DNA of 64,000 bases from Flavobacterium sinopsychrotolerans (GTDB lineage: Bacteria > Bacteroidota > Bacteroidia > Flavobacteriales > Flavobacteriaceae), in NCBI RefSeq assembly GCF_900110375.1, contig NZ_FODN01000005.1, positions 1 through 64,000 on the forward strand. Reading direction: 5' to 3'. The notes beneath the pieces were generated by a model that was not told where the DNA came from, did not search any database, and saw only the letters and a program-made list of their open reading frames with translations. A program made the position numbers and the translations under genes. Below are positions 62,786 through 64,000 of the stretch, piece by piece. Every line of letters begins with the position of its first letter. Position 1 is the stretch's first letter.

Positions 62786-63928
62786 ATGAAGTTCTCCATT
62801 AGATTAATCCTTTTTATTTTGTCTTTTTCAACTTTCGTTGGATGTAAAAAAAGCGAAACCTTAAAGGTAAAAGAACCCACAAATTCAAAAAATGCAATCG
62901 AATATGCCTCGGGCTTTTCTATAAATAAATATGAAGGATATTCAATAGTGACGGTTTCAAATCCTTGGCCCGAAGCCAATAAAGACTTCACGTATATATT
63001 AAAAGAAAAAAACGGTAGCATTCCTGACAGCCTAAAAAAATATAATATAATTCCAGTTCCTTTAAAATCAATTGTCGTTACCTCAACAACTATTATTCCT
63101 TTTTTGGAAATGCTGGGAGTTGAAAAATCACTGGTGGGTTTTCCTCATACCGATTATGTTTCTTCTGAAAAAACCAGGAAACTAATTGATGCCGGCACTG
63201 TTAAAAACATAGGGCAAAACGAAAAATTAAATATGGAGCAGCTCATTGAATTGGAGCCTAACTTAATCGTAACCTTTGGCATTGACAACAACAATCCTAT
63301 GATTGATAATTTACAAAAAAGTGGTCTTAAAGTACTCATTCAAGCGGACTGGATGGAACAAACTCCACTTGGCAAAGCTGAATGGATCAAGCTTTACGGT
63401 GCTTTATTTGGAAAAGAAAAAGAGGCAAAAACACTTTTTGATGGAATTGTTAAAAATTATAATGACGCGATACAATTGATTGCAACCAAAAAACCTACAG
63501 CTACAGTTTTATACGGATCAATGTATCAAGATCAATGGTATGTAGCAAAAGGAAATAGCTGGGTAGCGCAATTTATGAAGGACGCCAAAGCAAATTATTT
63601 GTGGGCAAATGTTGCAGGAACAGGAAGTCTTAGTTTGCCTTTTGAAAAAATATTAGAGAAAGCAAAAACGGCAAAATATTGGATTGCAACAGGTTCTTTC
63701 AAAAGTATTGCTGAATTTAAAAATAGCAATACGCATTACAGTCAATTTGATGCTGCAAAATCTAAAAATGTGTATACTTTTGAAAGTAAATTAGGCGCAA
63801 CGGGAGGAACCATTTATTATGAATTGGCACCAAGCAGACCAGATTTAGTATTGAAAGATTACATTAAAATCTTCCATCCGGAACTGCTTCCAAATTATAC
63901 TTTTACTTTTGCACAAAAACTAAACTAA
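62786..63928 (+). CDS. B12-type ABC transporter substrate-binding lipoprotein
   Basis: 380 residues. Lipobox FVGCKKSE. BtuF/FepB-type periplasmic fold: KSIVVTSTTIIPFLEMLGVE, LIELEPNLIVTFGIDN, WIATGSFKSIAEF. Next to it, overlapping by nothing (1 base gap), begins a permease. With cob genes divergent on the left and btuB nearby, the cargo is most likely a corrinoid, though iron-siderophore transport is structurally similar and cannot be excluded. Confidence 0.88.
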   Translation: MKFSIRLILFILSFSTFVGCKKSETLKVKEPTNSKNAIEYASGFSINKYEGYSIVTVSNPWPEANKDFTYILKEKNGSIPDSLKKYNIIPVPLKSIVVTSTTIIPFLEMLGVEKSLVGFPHTDYVSSEKTRKLIDAGTVKNIGQNEKLNMEQLIELEPNLIVTFGIDNNNPMIDNLQKSGLKVLIQADWMEQTPLGKAEWIKLYGALFGKEKEAKTLFDGIVKNYNDAIQLIATKKPTATVLYGSMYQDQWYVAKGNSWVAQFMKDAKANYLWANVAGTGSLSLPFEKILEKAKTAKYWIATGSFKSIAEFKNSNTHYSQFDAAKSKNVYTFESKLGATGGTIYYELAPSRPDLVLKDYIKIFHPELLPNYTFTFAQKLN

Positions 63929-63929
63929 A

Positions 63930-64000
63930 TTGGCGAATCAAAAACGAAATACGATTCTATTTTTTTTACTTACCTTGGGACTTGTTCTTTTGTTTTTTGT
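63930..64000 (+). CDS. BtuC-type ABC permease, N-terminal part only
   Basis: Starts at TTG 63930, directly after the upstream stop, with A-rich ribosome-binding context, and reads ANQKRNTILFFLLTLGLVLL. The frame is open to the window edge (23 codons). The start of the next-gene product matches the N-terminal span of the BtuC/FecCD permease family by position and character, not by conserved residues. Cut by the window end. Confidence 0.6.
   Translation, partial: MANQKRNTILFFLLTLGLVLLFF

Noticed and set aside
1..64000. CRISPR arrays, insertion sequences or prophage
   Set aside because: No regularly spaced repeats, transposase, integrase or phage structural genes are visible in any frame.

Overview
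The window is AT-rich DNA from a member of the Bacteroidota, most likely Flavobacterium or a close relative. Several things point there: promoters of the TTG-N19-21-TAnnTTTG type (before thrS, tgt, tRNA-Lys, btuB and, at the left edge, an rRNA-type leader), A-rich rather than GGAGG ribosome-binding regions, many lipoproteins and SusC-era style outer-membrane proteins, split transketolase genes, DUF4252/ECF-sigma and TPR-sensor-kinase families. It is chromosomal: thrS, infC, rpmI, rplT, tgt, accA, dnaB, aroK and tRNAs are all present. I see no CRISPR array, insertion sequence, integrase or prophage.

Layout. 0-0.1 kb: an rRNA-type promoter and leader reading leftward out of the window. 0.8-4.2 kb: thrS-infC-rpmI-rplT, with infC starting at a non-canonical ATA. 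4.2-8.2 kb: a TPR sensor kinase/response regulator pair followed by small unknown genes. 8.4-15.3 kb: a secreted DNase I-fold enzyme, then a complete cyanophycin locus (synthetase cphA, cyanophycinase cphB, isoaspartyl peptidase) and an exported protein of a family often called asparagine synthetase B but without visible AsnB chemistry. 15.5-18.8 kb: a decayed DUF547 gene and a four-gene two-component operon. 19-25.5 kb: AraC regulator, split transketolase, Crp/Fnr-OYE cluster, DUF892 protein. 25.7-31.6 kb: two rhodaneses and a five-gene envelope module (LolA-like periplasmic protein, two FtsX-type permeases, ABC ATPase, outer-membrane barrel). 31.8-38.2 kb: assorted small accessory genes. 38.4-41.7 kb: a Tat-signal aminotransferase and a 5'-nucleotidase separated by palindromic, cassette-boundary-like elements. 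41.8-50.7 kb: housekeeping genes (tgt, lptF/G-type permease, EamA, accA, dnaB, FKBP lipoprotein, S4 protein, PRTase, aroK). 50.8-51.1 kb: two identical tRNA-Lys and one tRNA-Leu. 51.3-55.4 kb: an ECF sigma/anti-sigma/DUF4252 operon and an S41 peptidase. 55.5-64 kb: a vitamin B12 region with a cobalamin riboswitch, BtuB-like receptor, BtuG-like surface lipoprotein, cobU, a bluB-cobT fusion, cobS, cobC, and the start of a BtuF-BtuC transporter.

The genes that work together most clearly are (i) the cyanophycin cycle: CphA makes the Asp-Arg polymer, CphB cuts it to dipeptides, and the isoaspartyl peptidase releases the amino acids; (ii) the B12 region: BtuB/BtuG and BtuF/BtuC take up corrinoid, and CobU, BluB-CobT, CobS and CobC build the lower ligand onto it, with no corrin-ring genes seen, so the cell looks like a corrinoid salvager here; (iii) the LolA/FtsX/ATPase/barrel operon, which looks like a dedicated export line across the envelope.

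The most interesting observations are a three-copy intergenic repeat family with variable hairpins (one a perfect 25-bp stem) and a compensatory change, the cassette-like palindromes at 39.8-41.4 kb, a Tgt lacking the zinc-binding cysteines, the BluB-CobT fusion, and the cyanophycin-linked exported protein.
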